From Globodera rostochiensis (taxonomy: Eukaryota > Nematoda > Chromadorea > Rhabditida > Heteroderidae), in the NCBI GenBank assembly GCA_018350325.1, contig JAEVLN010000029.1:62001-126000 (forward strand): a DNA stretch of 64,000 bases, in the 5' to 3' direction. Numbering within the stretch: position 1 is the first letter of the stretch; each line of letters starts with the position of its first letter. Of this stretch, positions 48,210 through 59,778 are shown in pieces. The notes beneath the pieces are model-generated. The model was not told the DNA's origin. It worked only from the letters and a program-made list of their open reading frames with translations, and made no database searches. Position numbers and translations under genes: made by a program.

Positions 48210-49984
48210 TACATTGTACTTGCAATTGAATTTAAAATTAATTAGCAAGATTAAGCTAAATATAAATTTAAAAATAACGAGGTTCCTTTAAATCTTAAAT
48301 CTATTTTCAAAACCCCCACATAATTTTATCTCTAACTTCTTTAATTAACCAACATAGCTTACTAACTTTGATTAAAAAATCTAATCAATAAATACTTGGA
48401 ACTCAAGCACTTGGCTAATAAATAGATGCAAAAAATTGTACTTAGAAAACCTCATTTCAAACCTAATTTTAATTTTTGTTATTTCCATACCGCTTTTGCA
48501 TCCCTCATATTTATAATTTTTGAAAGCACATTTTTTATTTAACAAATAATGCGGTCGATTTATTGTAAAAGTCCAGTCAAATTTAAACTTTTAATTGTAA
48601 TTTATATAAAAGTTTAAAATATTTTACAATTCTGTTTTTACAACAATCAGTGTTTAAATCGAATGCGCGTGAGCATGAAACGTCGAAGCCATGTTTACTT
48701 AAATTTATTAAAAAATACTATAAAAAGGAGGAGATAAAGTTACTAATGTGGATGATAAACCAATGAAATTCTTGCAGAGTTAAATACATAAATTTTAAGT
48801 TATAAATTGCTATAGAAAATTTCTTGTCACAAAAAATAATAATATGATGATATAAATAAATATTCAAAAATAATCATTTGCTAAACAATTCTTCTGAATT
48901 TAGATCATATTACCAAAACGTTAATCGGAAATCAACAATGTTTAAAAATAACTATTATTTAGTGAAGAAGTACAAAATATAATAATTTCAATATTAATCT
49001 AAAATCATTTAAATTGCATCCTTCATAAAAACCAAAGTTATAATTATTTATTTTAAAATAACAAGAAAAAACTTGTTCTAAAAAATATGTGTTTTAAAAA
49101 AATGCAAAAAAAGAACTTTTTCTCATCAAATATTTCTATAGAAATTAAAAGCATTTTGTTTTTACTGAATTAAATAAAATATCAACTCTTTGAAACCAAG
49201 CAATAAAAAATAACTAATATGTTTACGTTGGTAAATATGTTAAAAAACAATCTTATTGCAAATATGAAAAAAAACAAAATAAATTTTAATACAAAAATAA
49301 AAATGGGTCACTTAAAAAACTCTTAGCTTAAGCAGTGAATGAATAAATTATGCCATATTTTATCACACAATAAATAAAACGCTCTATGTTAAACAAGGAA
49401 CTGCAATGTTCTCTTAGATCGCAATTAAAAGGGTGCTTTAAAATCATTTGTTTTGAAATATTTTACACCGCCTGAGATTAACTCAAAAAAAATATTATTA
49501 AAGTAAAATTGACTAAAATGCAATTAAAACACAGGGGAACCGCAAATGCGAGTACCCAAACGAAATGGGAAACATTTGTGTCGATGATAATCAGATAAAA
49601 ATAAATATTTATATATTTGTCAATAAACAGCAGAGATGTTGCTACATTTCATTATGATTTTAGTGAATTGAGAATTTACTTGTATATAAAATTTAACTCT
49701 ATTATAAAACGTTATATTATAAATTTATTTTTTAACAACTTTTAAAGTAGACTTAACTGCTCAACTTTTTTTTGGGAATCCTGACGTATTTTTTTGTTGA
49801 TAAAATTACGTGTTCTTCCAATTCACTCTTTTCGGTTTCTTGTTGCGCTTTAATCAATGAAAATTTGAAACATAATTTATTGGAAATATTAACGTCTTTT
49901 TTAATTCTAAAAAGTGTCTGAAAATATGTTTTGAGCAATAATTACGAATTCGTCAATAGAATGTAAAAATTGAATATTAAAGCG
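48210..49984. other. AT-rich DNA, nothing seen
   Basis: Only short AT-driven frames, including a 61-codon lysine-rich minus frame at 49753-49938. Confidence 0.45.
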
Positions 49985-50125
49985 GTTCTTGAAATGGTTG
50001 AACTATAAAAATGCTAGCGTCCGGAATCCGGGGTTTCTGATCATTCCGGATTTATCCAGGAAAATCCCACGAGCAAATCTTCAAAACTGAAAATCCGGTT
50101 CCGAAATTTTGACCCGGATTCCGTA
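49985..50125. repeat. ccggatt-type inverted repeat cluster
   Basis: Several ccggaat, atccgg and ggattccg words in both orientations, in the style of the hAT-like element arms. No clear termini. Confidence 0.35.
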
Positions 50126-51139
50126 TTTTTCATAATTTATTGACATTCGAAATTATGCTTGGTATTTTTCCGGCGCAATTCTTAAATATTAAATTAATTT
50201 TTATTAAAATAACGCAAAATTCGGACAAATTCTTTCGATATTTCGAAATGTTCTTAATAAAATTCATTAAATTTTTGTCTGTAGGCACCGCCGAACGCCT
50301 TTTTGCAAATTTAATCATTTAAATAAATCGCATTCAACAAAAAGATAACATTGATTTAAAAGAAACAATAAGTAAATGTTTCTGAGGCCCGCAATGTCAC
50401 AAATAAAATTTTAATTTTAAAAAAGAAATTCGGCGACGCGTATGAATGTCTACAAAAATATGTTATTAACTGCAATTTACAAAAATAGTTTATCACAATT
50501 GTTTTTGAAATCACGTTTGATTCGTAGCGTTTTGCTTAAAATCCCAAATATAATAATAATGTAAAAAATTCTGAAATTTAAAAAAAAAGTAAAATGTATC
50601 CACAACAAGAACAGCAACAAGCGGATTGCGTGACGTGATTGCGTCGGATAGGCGCAGACCCGCAACTTTTGATGCGACGAGCCAAAATCGTTCATCTAGA
50701 AACGCCAGTATTTCAACTTGTGGATTTCTCGATTAAGGCTAAAAGTTATATTCAAAAATCTATTTTTTGAATACAGAATTAACAATAATATGATCACATA
50801 ATGCTTGTATAAATTTAAAAGTTAAAAATAAAATGAATTTTTACTCAGCTATTCTTCAGTATTTGTTCAACCACAAGCAAGATTTATTGTGCTTTTTCGA
50901 GATTTTATTTTTAATTTAATGGAATTGGAAACATTTTATTTGCTAAAATAAAAAAAATTTAATAAACATTTTCCAAATAAAATGCTTACCATTTTTGCTC
51001 GTTATATTAATATGGGTCTTATTTAAACACATAAAAATGAAAAAAAAAATAATAGATGAGTTAATATATTACAAATTGTCAACTTAATGATTATAATTCG
51101 TTAAACTACAAGCGAGCATAATTGTGGCAACAATTTTTA
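50126..51139. other. AT-rich DNA
   Basis: ggcaccgccgaac at 50285 is a single half of the GC hairpin family. A GC-richer patch at 50600-50705 is partly open on minus without good splice sites. Confidence 0.4.
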
Positions 51140-51313
51140 ATTTTATTGTTATGCAATAAATTGCGCATTTTTAATCTATTATTTTCTTTTTTTTAATAAT
51201 TTGATTTGCAAATAAATTTTAAAAGTTAATCATCGCTGAAGAGTAATATAAAATTTTGATGTCATTGCTTGTTTATCTATGCATTTTGTGTCGTTAAACA
51301 CCAATAAATTGAC
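51140..51313. repeat. Duplicated segment F, copy 2
   Basis: Direct copy of 35461-35648. It abuts segment G copy 1. Confidence 0.8.
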
Positions 51314-51670
51314 GTAAAGTTAATAAGTAAATTAAAAATCAAATTGGTAGCACAACTAAATTTCGAATTTGTAGTGTTGCGTGCGTTATAAAAAAAAATT
51401 CTAAATTTTGTTTGGCAAATATGAATGGAAAACTGATGAAATGGAATGGGGTTTAAATTGCGTGAAAATTAAAGATCAATAAAGAGCTCTTTAAGAAAAT
51501 TGATAGGAGCAAAATTTAAAGACAACAAATTTATTTGATTAATAAAAAGTTAAACTGAAATGTTTTAAAAAGCAAATAAAAGCGCTGTAAAAATAAATAT
51601 ATAAATTAATTAAAATCAAATTAATGCGCTAATAATAATACGTCTGGAACCAAATGTTTAATTTGCCCAC
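51308..51670. repeat. Duplicated segment G, copy 1
   Basis: Very similar to 52531-52891 in direct orientation, from aattgacgtaaagttaata to ccaaatgtttaattt, with few differences over about 360 bp. Confidence 0.9.
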
Positions 51671-52234
51671 TGGCGCATCAACTATTTTTCATTTTTTAGC
51701 CAGTTTTATTAATGCAGATTAAATGACAATGTTTTGTTGAAGATAATTATAATTCATTGTCAGCAAGAGAAAAAACAGAACTTTAAATAAAGGTAATAAT
51801 CAAAGGACCCAATTTTTTTTATTTTGATTTCTTTTAGTTCTTTGAGTACATGAAAAAAGTTGGAGAGTTGGAGGAAATGGCTCTACAGACCATGAAAAGC
51901 TAGTCTACTGCTAATGGCCAATGAATATACTCTATTTATTTATATAAAATTTTATCAGAAGACGCTTAAAATAATTCAAAGTATTTTGCCAATTGACTTC
52001 TACAAAAATTAATAAAAACATAAGCAGTATTATCAATTTTAACGTACAATAAAGTAATCCAAAAAAAGTGAATTCAAACTATTAAATAAATTACAAAAGT
52101 GAAATCTTTTAATAACAGCATTTTAAAAACGTAATATTCAAGCATTTATTGCAAGCTCAAGAATTAAAAAAAAGAATCAAGTTGAAAAATATTAACGAAG
52201 CGTTAAATAATGCGTTGAGAAAGATGGACTTTAC

Positions 52235-52330
52235 GTCAAATGAAGTGCATTTGCAGCGATGATTACACCTTGGGTGCGGAGATACATTACAGCAACAATG
52301 GAGAAGCTTTTGGCTGATAAAATTTATCAA
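52235..52330. other. GC-richer island between the G copies
   Basis: Contains gcgatgattacacc, similar to the complement of the 15.15 kb island (gtaatcatt). On minus it reads VIIAANALHLT after caag, a weak echo of the VIIGAGMA motif there. A shared origin is possible, coding is not shown. Confidence 0.15.
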
Positions 52331-52530
52331 ATTAAAATTATCGTAATATTCATTTATTTAAAATAAACCAATCATTCTGCAGGCTACTCGAAATACTATC
52401 GCAACACAAATAATTTGTAGTATGTGTGCGTAACTAAAAAAAAATTTTCATTTTGGTTGGCAAATATGAAAAGACAAAAAATATAATTGTTTAAAATTGC
52501 TAAACTAAAAGAATTTTTTAAAGTAAACAA

Positions 52531-52891
52531 AATTGACGTAAAGTTAATAAGTAAATTAAAAATCAAATTGGTAGCACAACTAAATTTCGAATTTGTAGTG
52601 TTGCGTGCGTTATAAAAAAATTTCTAAATTTTGTTTGGCAAATATGAATGGAAAACTAATGAAATGGAATGGGGTTTAAATTGCGTGAAAATTAAAGATC
52701 AATAAAGAGCTCTTTAAGAAAATTGATATGAGCAATATTTAAAGACAAAAAATTTAATTGATTGTAAAATTGTTAAACTGAAATGTTTAAAAAAGCAAAT
52801 AAAAGCGCTGTAAAAATAAATATATAATTAATTAAAATAAAATTGATGCGCTAATAATAATACGTCTGGAACCAAATGTTTAATTTGTCCA
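52531..52891. repeat. Duplicated segment G, copy 2
   Basis: Direct copy of 51308-51670, 1.2 kb downstream. A more diverged partial copy may lie at 52400-52500 (ttggcaaatatgaaaagac). Confidence 0.9.
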
Positions 52892-53990
52892 CCGATTAAT
52901 ACTTAAGCGGCAGCTCCAAATTGGACGCTTCATCGAAACGTAAAAATAAAACTTTAAATATTAATAAAATAAATTATAATAATGATTTTAAATTTCTGTA
53001 ATTCAAATTTAAACCATATATGGGCACTGCAAAAATGTTACCGAGCAGGTGGGCTGGGGAGGGAGGGGGACGCAATTGCGGATTGCCGAAATTGCTACCT
53101 TTTTTGGGTTCCGCATTTTTTGTTTTATTCAGCAATTTGGATCCGCTACTGGCTCTTCGGATAAAAACTTTTTTCAAAGGAATACTTGAGAAAAATACCA
53201 TTTGTGCATTTGATAGATGTTAAAATTTTTCTGTATTGTTTTTGTTTTTTAATTTAAAATCTTCAAATAACATAAAATGAATAAAATAAAAAATTTTATA
53301 AAATTTGCTTGTCTTCGGTTTATAAATTTAAAATAAATAAATTTGAGGAAATAATTTGTCAAGATAAACCAATTTTTATCTGTACTAACAACAAAGAAAT
53401 AGTTGTAAACGATTGAAGATGAGAACAACAACTCAATAAAATTTAAATTGAAACAAGACAAATTCTAACCCATAATTATTTTATAAAATAATTGAAAAAA
53501 TTATTTCTAAAAATGTTTAAAATTCATCCATTGTACGCAACCAACGGCAGGCAATTTTAAGACTGAGATAAATGAATTATAACAAATTGAAGATGATTTA
53601 TTTCACCTATTATTTTCATTTAATTCATATATTAATACAGTTACAAGATTGGGAATAGCATCCTCATACAAAAAATATTATTTCTACCCCAAAATTAATT
53701 TAGAGTTAATAAGGCTAAAGTTTAAATGGAAATTAACAGTTATAAAATCTGAAGCAGAATATCGCAGTGTGCAGCAGCTCAAAATGCTAACCCGAATTCT
53801 CTTGAAGATTTATTAAAAACAAATAAAAAAATTATTTACGCGCACAATTACAGTTACAAAGGACAAGTCTCGATTGTTTAAGGAAACCAAAATATTTGCA
53901 AATTTAAAGCAATAAGTGAAAATCAACATTATTTCCGATGAACAAGCTTTAAAAACAAGACGATATTAATATTCTGTATGCAGAAATACT
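52892..53990. other. AT-rich DNA with one GC patch
   Basis: The patch 53020-53165 (gggctggggagggaggggga) is open in several frames and has no splice signal pair. Confidence 0.35.
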
Positions 53991-54027
53991 CCCTAGAATC
54001 ATGACAGCACCGCGTTCCCGGTATCAC

Positions 54028-54105
54028 CTTGGGTACCACCATGAGGAATGATTGCCTTGGCTTCCAATGGCTTGGCTCTGAAGAGCGGACTTGGTACCTC
54101 GGTAT
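54028..54105 (-). CDS. Possible exon, unknown protein
   Basis: On the minus strand an island ends at TACCCAAG before GTGATACC, a good donor. One frame reads PLFRAKPLEAKAIIPHGGTQ, another RSSEPSHWKPRQSFLMVVPK. The acceptor side is weak (ataccgag). The strand agrees with the block skew. No family recognised. Confidence 0.2.
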
Positions 54106-55062
54106 TATCAATGCAATTTTAACAAATCAAACAAGTGTAATCAAAGATCTAATAGAAAACACCAATTAAAGTCTAATATTCTTGTAAATCAATGATTAAA
54201 GCAAAAGAAAAAGGTATTAATCTTAATGAAAAAAAATTCACAACAATCTAAAAAAAATGAATAGATTTCCAATTATCGAAATTATTAAAGAACTTATTAA
54301 ATAATCCCCATAAACTCAAATAATAAGCGAATCATTTTATTATTGAGAAATAATATTAATGATTGAGTTATAAAAAAATAACTCATAAATAAAAACATAA
54401 TCAATATATATCAATGATGAAAAACAAAGATCATAATAAAAAAATATTAATAATAACAAATACAATGCAAAATCTTTTTAATAAACAAATAATACTTAAA
54501 GATTTTAAAAACAATTATTTTCGAATTAAATATTGTAAGTTTATCAGAAATAAATAAAGACAATGATTGAAATCTTGATCTGAAGTTTGGATTTTTAGAA
54601 CTTAGGTTTCAATAAAAATTTATTCACTCTGGGCTGATGTTCACTCATTTTAAAACAAAACAAAAATTTGATAATAATATTATTATGTTAAGATATACAT
54701 TCAAACAAATGTAAGCAGTATAACGACTTCGTTCCAAAAAACAAATTAAATAATAATTCATTTGATGACAATAGTTTTGGCAATGACAGACGGGCAGAGG
54801 TTCAACGTGGAATTAAAAGAAAATTTTCTGTTTGGGGTAGGCGTTTAATTACCCAAATGTGGATAAAAGCATTTTTTAACAATAAGAACAAGTTCATAAA
54901 TTTTGCTTTGAAAATAAAACAAAACATCGTAAAAATGGAAAAAAATATTCTGCAAAAGGTAAATTCTTTTGGCGCTAACTACAGTTTCTTAATAAAATTT
55001 TCGGGTGCGGACGAGAATTGAAACCCGATTATGCTGAATATTGGCACAAAAGATTTATTATT

Positions 55063-55332
55063 TTATTTATCCAGACAGATAATTAAAATATATATTAATA
55101 AACGAACCTTAATATTCAAAATGAAATATACTTCAAATGAAAATAGTAAAGACACGCTAAGATTTTTGCAGGAATTGTAAATAAAATTTAAAAAATTTAA
55201 TCCATGAAAATTGGTGAATGGAAAGGCCGAACACGGCTGACCGAAACAAAGCAGGTGTCGCACTGCTTTTTTGGTAGGGTTGTTGGGCAAGCGATTGAGA
55301 CAAGAATACAAGAATATAAAGTGTAGAAACAA
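55063..55332 (-). other. Open region of 89 codons, frame undecided
   Basis: A GC-richer island (55195-55300) inside a longer minus-strand frame. All three minus frames are open across the island (for example LNRLPNNPTKKAVRHLLCFG and SLAQQPYQKSSATPALFRSA), which shows how weak an open frame is as evidence here. Confidence 0.15.
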
Positions 55333-56440
55333 AACTTGAAAACTAACTTTCTAATCTTGTTGGCTTTCGCCAATTTAATAAATATCGATATTTAAATAAG
55401 TATGCGTAGTGCACAGACAGTCGTTTGAATTCAACCAATTTGGAAAACGATGGACGTATGCATTAAATACTGTATTTATTATTAGTAGACAACGTATTTT
55501 TATTAAATATATAATACTTGATATAAATGGAGAAATAGACACTTAACTGACACAATATCATCGACGATTACAAATCAAACATAACATTTAAAACCAGTAC
55601 AAACATTTGATTTACCTGCAATTATATATTAATAAAAATAATTAGATATTCAATGCTTATATAAAAGATTTGCAATTCAATATTTATTTTAAAGAAGTAA
55701 AAAAACATAAATAAATAATTATTTAAATTTCAAATTTAATACTTTACAAAGGAGTACGGCATTCGTAAAAAAAGTCTTTTATTCATGCAAGCTTAATTGT
55801 TAATAACCAGGGCCTGAACATTTGTATTAAATCACAATGACACACGTTATATTTCCGATGAGCAACACTGGAAAAAATTTCCATAGCAAGTCGAATATTT
55901 AAAATTTTCCAAGTATTCGTTTCGCAAATTTCCCTGGTCCCGATCTAATTTGTGTTAATTTATTTTATTTTTTTAAGAAATTTTTGAATGCTACGACCCA
56001 ATTATTGCAAAAAAAAAATAATACAAAATATTCGGGCCTTGGGAGTGTTGCGAAGACGGCGAAAAAAGATAAACTCATTTAAGTAAAATAAAAACTAAAA
56101 AATTAAAGTGAACTCAAAAAACTTAAAATAAAATAAAATGTTAAAATAGCAAAAAAGAAAAAAAGGTATGAAATAAAAAGAAATAAATCATCATCCAAAA
56201 AATCGTGAACAAACAAACCTATTAAATCGCTTCAGCGGCAAACAAATAAAAATGTGCGGAAAAACTAATTACTTTATGTTAAGATTAATATAAATCGAAG
56301 GTAAATGGTTCCAAATAAATTTGCAGACGAAATTTGGAAATAATAAAAACGAAAAGAAAAAATATTGAAACTCGGGCAAAATAAAAATGGATGTGTAATT
56401 GGCTTGAAACTAGACCACCTCACCCCTCTCGCTGGCCCTA
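55333..56440. other. AT-rich DNA, nothing seen
   Basis: A few GC-richer patches (about 55.85-55.95 kb) without frames or repeats that I can support. Confidence 0.45.
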
Positions 56441-56441
56441 A

Positions 56442-56597
56442 AGCAGTATAAAAGGAGGAGCTTTGGACCCTCCATCGGCACCATCTCAGCCCCCAACCCA
56501 AAAAGCGATCGACAAACTGACTGATGAAGGAGCATCAACTCGCTCTGAATACATCCCCTTCCCCGAAATCCCATTCGATCCGCTTCAGCAGTTTTAA
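56442..56597 (+). CDS. Open frame in a promoter-like island, 51 codons
   Basis: A GC-rich island (56410-56590) begins with TATAAAAG and holds a stop-free frame of 51 codons ending EYIPFPEIPFDPLQQF before TAA; its front is proline-rich (ALDPPSAPSQPPTQKAIDKL). An acceptor-like atctcag lies at 56484-56490. The frame lacks its own ATG; the first ATG after the TATA box starts another frame (56524-56610, 28 codons, MKEHQLALNTSPSPKSHSIR). A poly(A)-like AATAAA follows at about 56628. It may be a terminal exon or a very short gene. It lies 60 bp from a hAT insertion, which may have cut into its 3' flank. Confidence 0.3.
   Translation, partial: SSIKGGALDPPSAPSQPPTQKAIDKLTDEGASTRSEYIPFPEIPFDPLQQF
56447..56454 (+). 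promoter_or_regulatory. TATA box TATAAAAG
   Basis: A consensus TATA box in a GC-rich island rather than in the AT-rich matrix, followed about 25-30 bp later by a pyrimidine-rich stretch suitable for initiation. Its target is either of the two short frames at 56442-56610. Confidence 0.4.
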
Positions 56598-56649
56598 ATT
56601 TATGTCATAAGCCAATATTACCTATTAAAAAAATAAAAATATACAATAG

Positions 56650-57736
56650 GTCAAAACTAGGGCTAAGCCCCGACCCCGACCCCCGAACCCCGACCACGAG
56701 CCCAAAAAAGGGGACGTCCCCGACCCCGACCCCGACATGGCCTACCCCGGCCTCCCCGACCCCGACCCCGTCCCCGACCTTTTTTTGGGTCGGGGATCGG
56801 GGTGAACAAACACCCCTAAAGATTGATTTTTGGAGAGCAATAAGTACTTTTGGAAATATGATTTATTACATTATGTGGTGGTGTAGTGGTGAGTGTTTGT
56901 TTATGTGTCGGAGTTCTGTTGTGGGTTCGGACCCTATGAATGACTATTTAAAAATGTATTTATTATTTTGTTCAAAGTTGAGTGATCGTAATTAAGTTTT
57001 TTAGTGTCATAAATTGTAGTAAAAAATAGCGCAATTTTTATTCCATCTATTTCTTTAAAAATGAAGATTCAACAAGCTATAGTCAAAAATTTTCACTGAA
57101 AACTTCCAAAATTTAAGTAGTGTCAGCCGAATTGCGTTAATTTTAAAGCAATTTTCTTAACAAACATTGCTAAAATCTTCAAAAAAAATTTCCGGCGGCG
57201 CTTATCGGCACCGCCGACACCTGCCATTCTAAAAAAAAAGTACGGGAATTTTTTAAAATTTTGGTTGCAAATCCCAACAAAATTTCTAAAATTCTCTCGC
57301 GCCAATCCCCCCTCCCCCTCAAATTTTTTTTTGAAAAATCGCTGATCAAAATTCGCTCAAAAGCAAAAATTGGCCCCAACAAGATTTTTGGAGAAGTTTT
57401 CGCCTTTCGAAAAAATTTGGTGATTCTGAGTTGTTGGGCCAAGTCAAACAGACGAAAACTCCATCAAATATTTTTTTCAGAAATTACAAAATTCCCTTCA
57501 CTCTTGAGATTTTTGAAGATGATGAACTTTAAAAATAAAATTATATTTTATGCTTGCCTAACATTGCTGAAATTTTTATTTAAAAAATTTTTATGAACAA
57601 AATTTTCTTCAACCCCGAACCCCGACCACGACCCGGAAAAATTTGGTCGTCCCTGACCCCGACCCCGACATTGCCAACCCCGACCAACCCCGACTTTCCC
57701 GCCCCCGAGGGGTCGGGGCTCAACCCTAGTCAAAAC
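56650..57736. mobile_element. hAT-type nonautonomous element, 1071 bp, with tRNA-like cargo
   Basis: Ends tagggctaagccccgac (56658) and the complement of tagggttgagccccgac (57728) are flanked by perfect 8-bp repeats gtcaaaac (56650-56657, 57729-57736) that fit nTnnnnAn. Both arms consist of ccgaccccg words. The left arm ends at caaacacccct, an inner boundary like that of the 44.8 kb element's right arm. The core has a tRNA-like segment, the hairpin ccggcggcgc...ggcaccgccg (57191-57219) and a stretch (57140-57180) matching the 44.8 kb core in reverse complement (gcaatgtttgttaag). No transposase frame. Confidence 0.85.
56872..56941 (+). other. tRNA-like segment in the 56.7 kb element
   Basis: A box TGGTGTAGTGGT (56879-56890) and B box GGTTCGGACCC (56924-56934), 45 bp apart. 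The D-arm part tggtgtagtggtgagt resembles eukaryotic tRNA-Asp. The stems are incomplete, so this is tRNA-derived rather than a tRNA gene. Confidence 0.55.
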
Positions 57737-58251
57737 AATAAAATACAAATTCTAAAACTTTTAAAACTAATAATCTATTATTAATGTGCAGTACCAGATA
57801 GAAAGAAAAAGAAATTCTAATATTGTTTGTTGTTGAAATAAAATTTAATGAATAAATTATAATTGAAATAAAAAAACTAAATAAATATATTATTTAGTAA
57901 CTCCATATAATTTTAATGAGAATCAAATTAACGTAAGCTTTAATAAACCCAAGGCAGTTCCAAAATATATTAAATAATTTAATATTTAGAAAATATTCAT
58001 TTATATTTGAAATGAGCAACCCAAAATTCTTAGATAAAACCAAAACATGAAAACAACGTATTAAATTATTTTTTGTAATAATTATAAATATAAAGGAAAA
58101 AAAACAAAAATTACTTTTTTTAAATTTTCGCTTGCTAATTTTTCTCTCACTTTTTCTTTAAGATCAAGATACTTGCGGCATTCCGCGTTAATGTTTAGAG
58201 AAAAATATAGACAATCGGCGACTGCGTATTTGTGGTAACCGTTGGTCAAGT
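57737..58251. other. AT-rich DNA, nothing seen
   Basis: A small GC-richer patch lies at 58165-58250 without support for coding. Confidence 0.45.
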
Positions 58252-58785
58252 CATTTTGCGTATTTTAAAATGTTGTGATTAAAATTGGTTAAACCACTTA
58301 GTTAAATAAGATGTGATAAAGAAACGCCAATGTATAAAAATTATTAAAAGCATAAAATAACCACCATTTAAAATAATATTGATTTGAATATATTATGCAT
58401 TTAACGATAATATGATATAAATGTCAGTAAAAAGAAGGTAATTTTAAAATTTAAAATATTATGATGGATTACAAACTGCAATTAGAATATTTTAAAATGC
58501 AATTTATCATATAACACATTTTGCGTATTTTAAAATGTTGTGATTAAAATTGGTTAAACCACTTATTTAAATAAGAGGTGATAAAGAAACACCAATATAT
58601 AAAAATTATTAAAAGCATAAAATAAATAACCACCATTTAAAATGATATTGATTTGAATATATTATGATTTAACGATAATATGATATAAAAGTCAGTAAAA
58701 AATAAGCTAATTTTAAAATTAGATGGATTACAAACTGCAATTAGAATATTTAAAACGCAATTTAACTTTTTCATATAACACTTAA
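58252..58785. repeat. Tandem duplication, unit about 265 bp
   Basis: Unit 1 (58252-58516) and unit 2 (58517-58785) both begin cattttgcgtattttaaaat and follow the same order of words to caattt. Differences are a few substitutions and small indels. No coding frame. Confidence 0.9.
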
Positions 58786-59778
58786 ATTAAATTAAATTAC
58801 AAAAAAATGTTCAGTCGGAGTGAACAAAAGCTAACGGACGGCATATTTGGCCGTGCCATCTTGCGCAGCGTTTTTATCGTCGCGTCTTTTAGCAAATGTT
58901 TAAAATGACGCAATTTTTAATTTTTTATATAGAAAAATATATTTAAAATTGTAATTATTCTAAAAAATTGCTGAAACTAAACTTTATTGACCTTTATTCA
59001 GACTTCAGGCTCATCTTAGAGCACAAACTTTATATTGGTTAAGGGTTGAAAAAGTTGACAGCTCGTTGTTATTATTATCAGATTAACAGGCAAAGAAATT
59101 TAATTGTTAATAGTTAATGAAGCCAAAACTTTTTAACAATAGGAATCTCTACTCCGCTGACAGTCTTCCGTATTCGTACAACTACAAATCAAGATTCATT
59201 GGTAATAGTTTCTTAAAAAATACTAATTAATATTTAAACATTTTAAAGTCATAATCTACGCGAAAATTTAATTCAAATTTAAACCCAAAATAGATATAAC
59301 AGGAAATAAAATAATTTTCTAAGGGTGTTAATAAATTTCAACAATAAATAATGAATTCATATTAATACTCTAAAGTAAAGCTTTCATCTACATCATGTGC
59401 GAGCATTCTTCAACATTAACTAAAATATTTTATTTGAAAAATCAAAAGTTTTAAGTTGAAATAAAACATTCCACATTATTACCAAACAAGCAAATACCCT
59501 GACGATTAGAAAGAATATGGGTGAAAAAATTTAAATTCAACGATCATCGAATACAACACATATTAGAAAATATTCAAAATTTGCTGTACGCTTTAACATT
59601 TATTAAAGCCAACCAGAAATTTTATATTATATCTTTAAAAGCCAAGCAAAATTTAAAATACGTAACATAAAAATATTAACATTTTAGGCAAAGAGTACAA
59701 AGAGTGAATATAAATCAAATTAAAACATGTTGAAAAATTAATTTTTTTTTTGAAAAACTACAGATTGACAACATTGGA
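58786..59778. other. AT-rich DNA
   Basis: A GC-richer patch at 58815-58885 has no decisive frame. Otherwise nothing seen. Confidence 0.45.

Noticed and set aside
55063..55332. 89-codon minus ORF as a confident gene
   Set aside because: All three minus frames are open across the island, so openness does not discriminate here.
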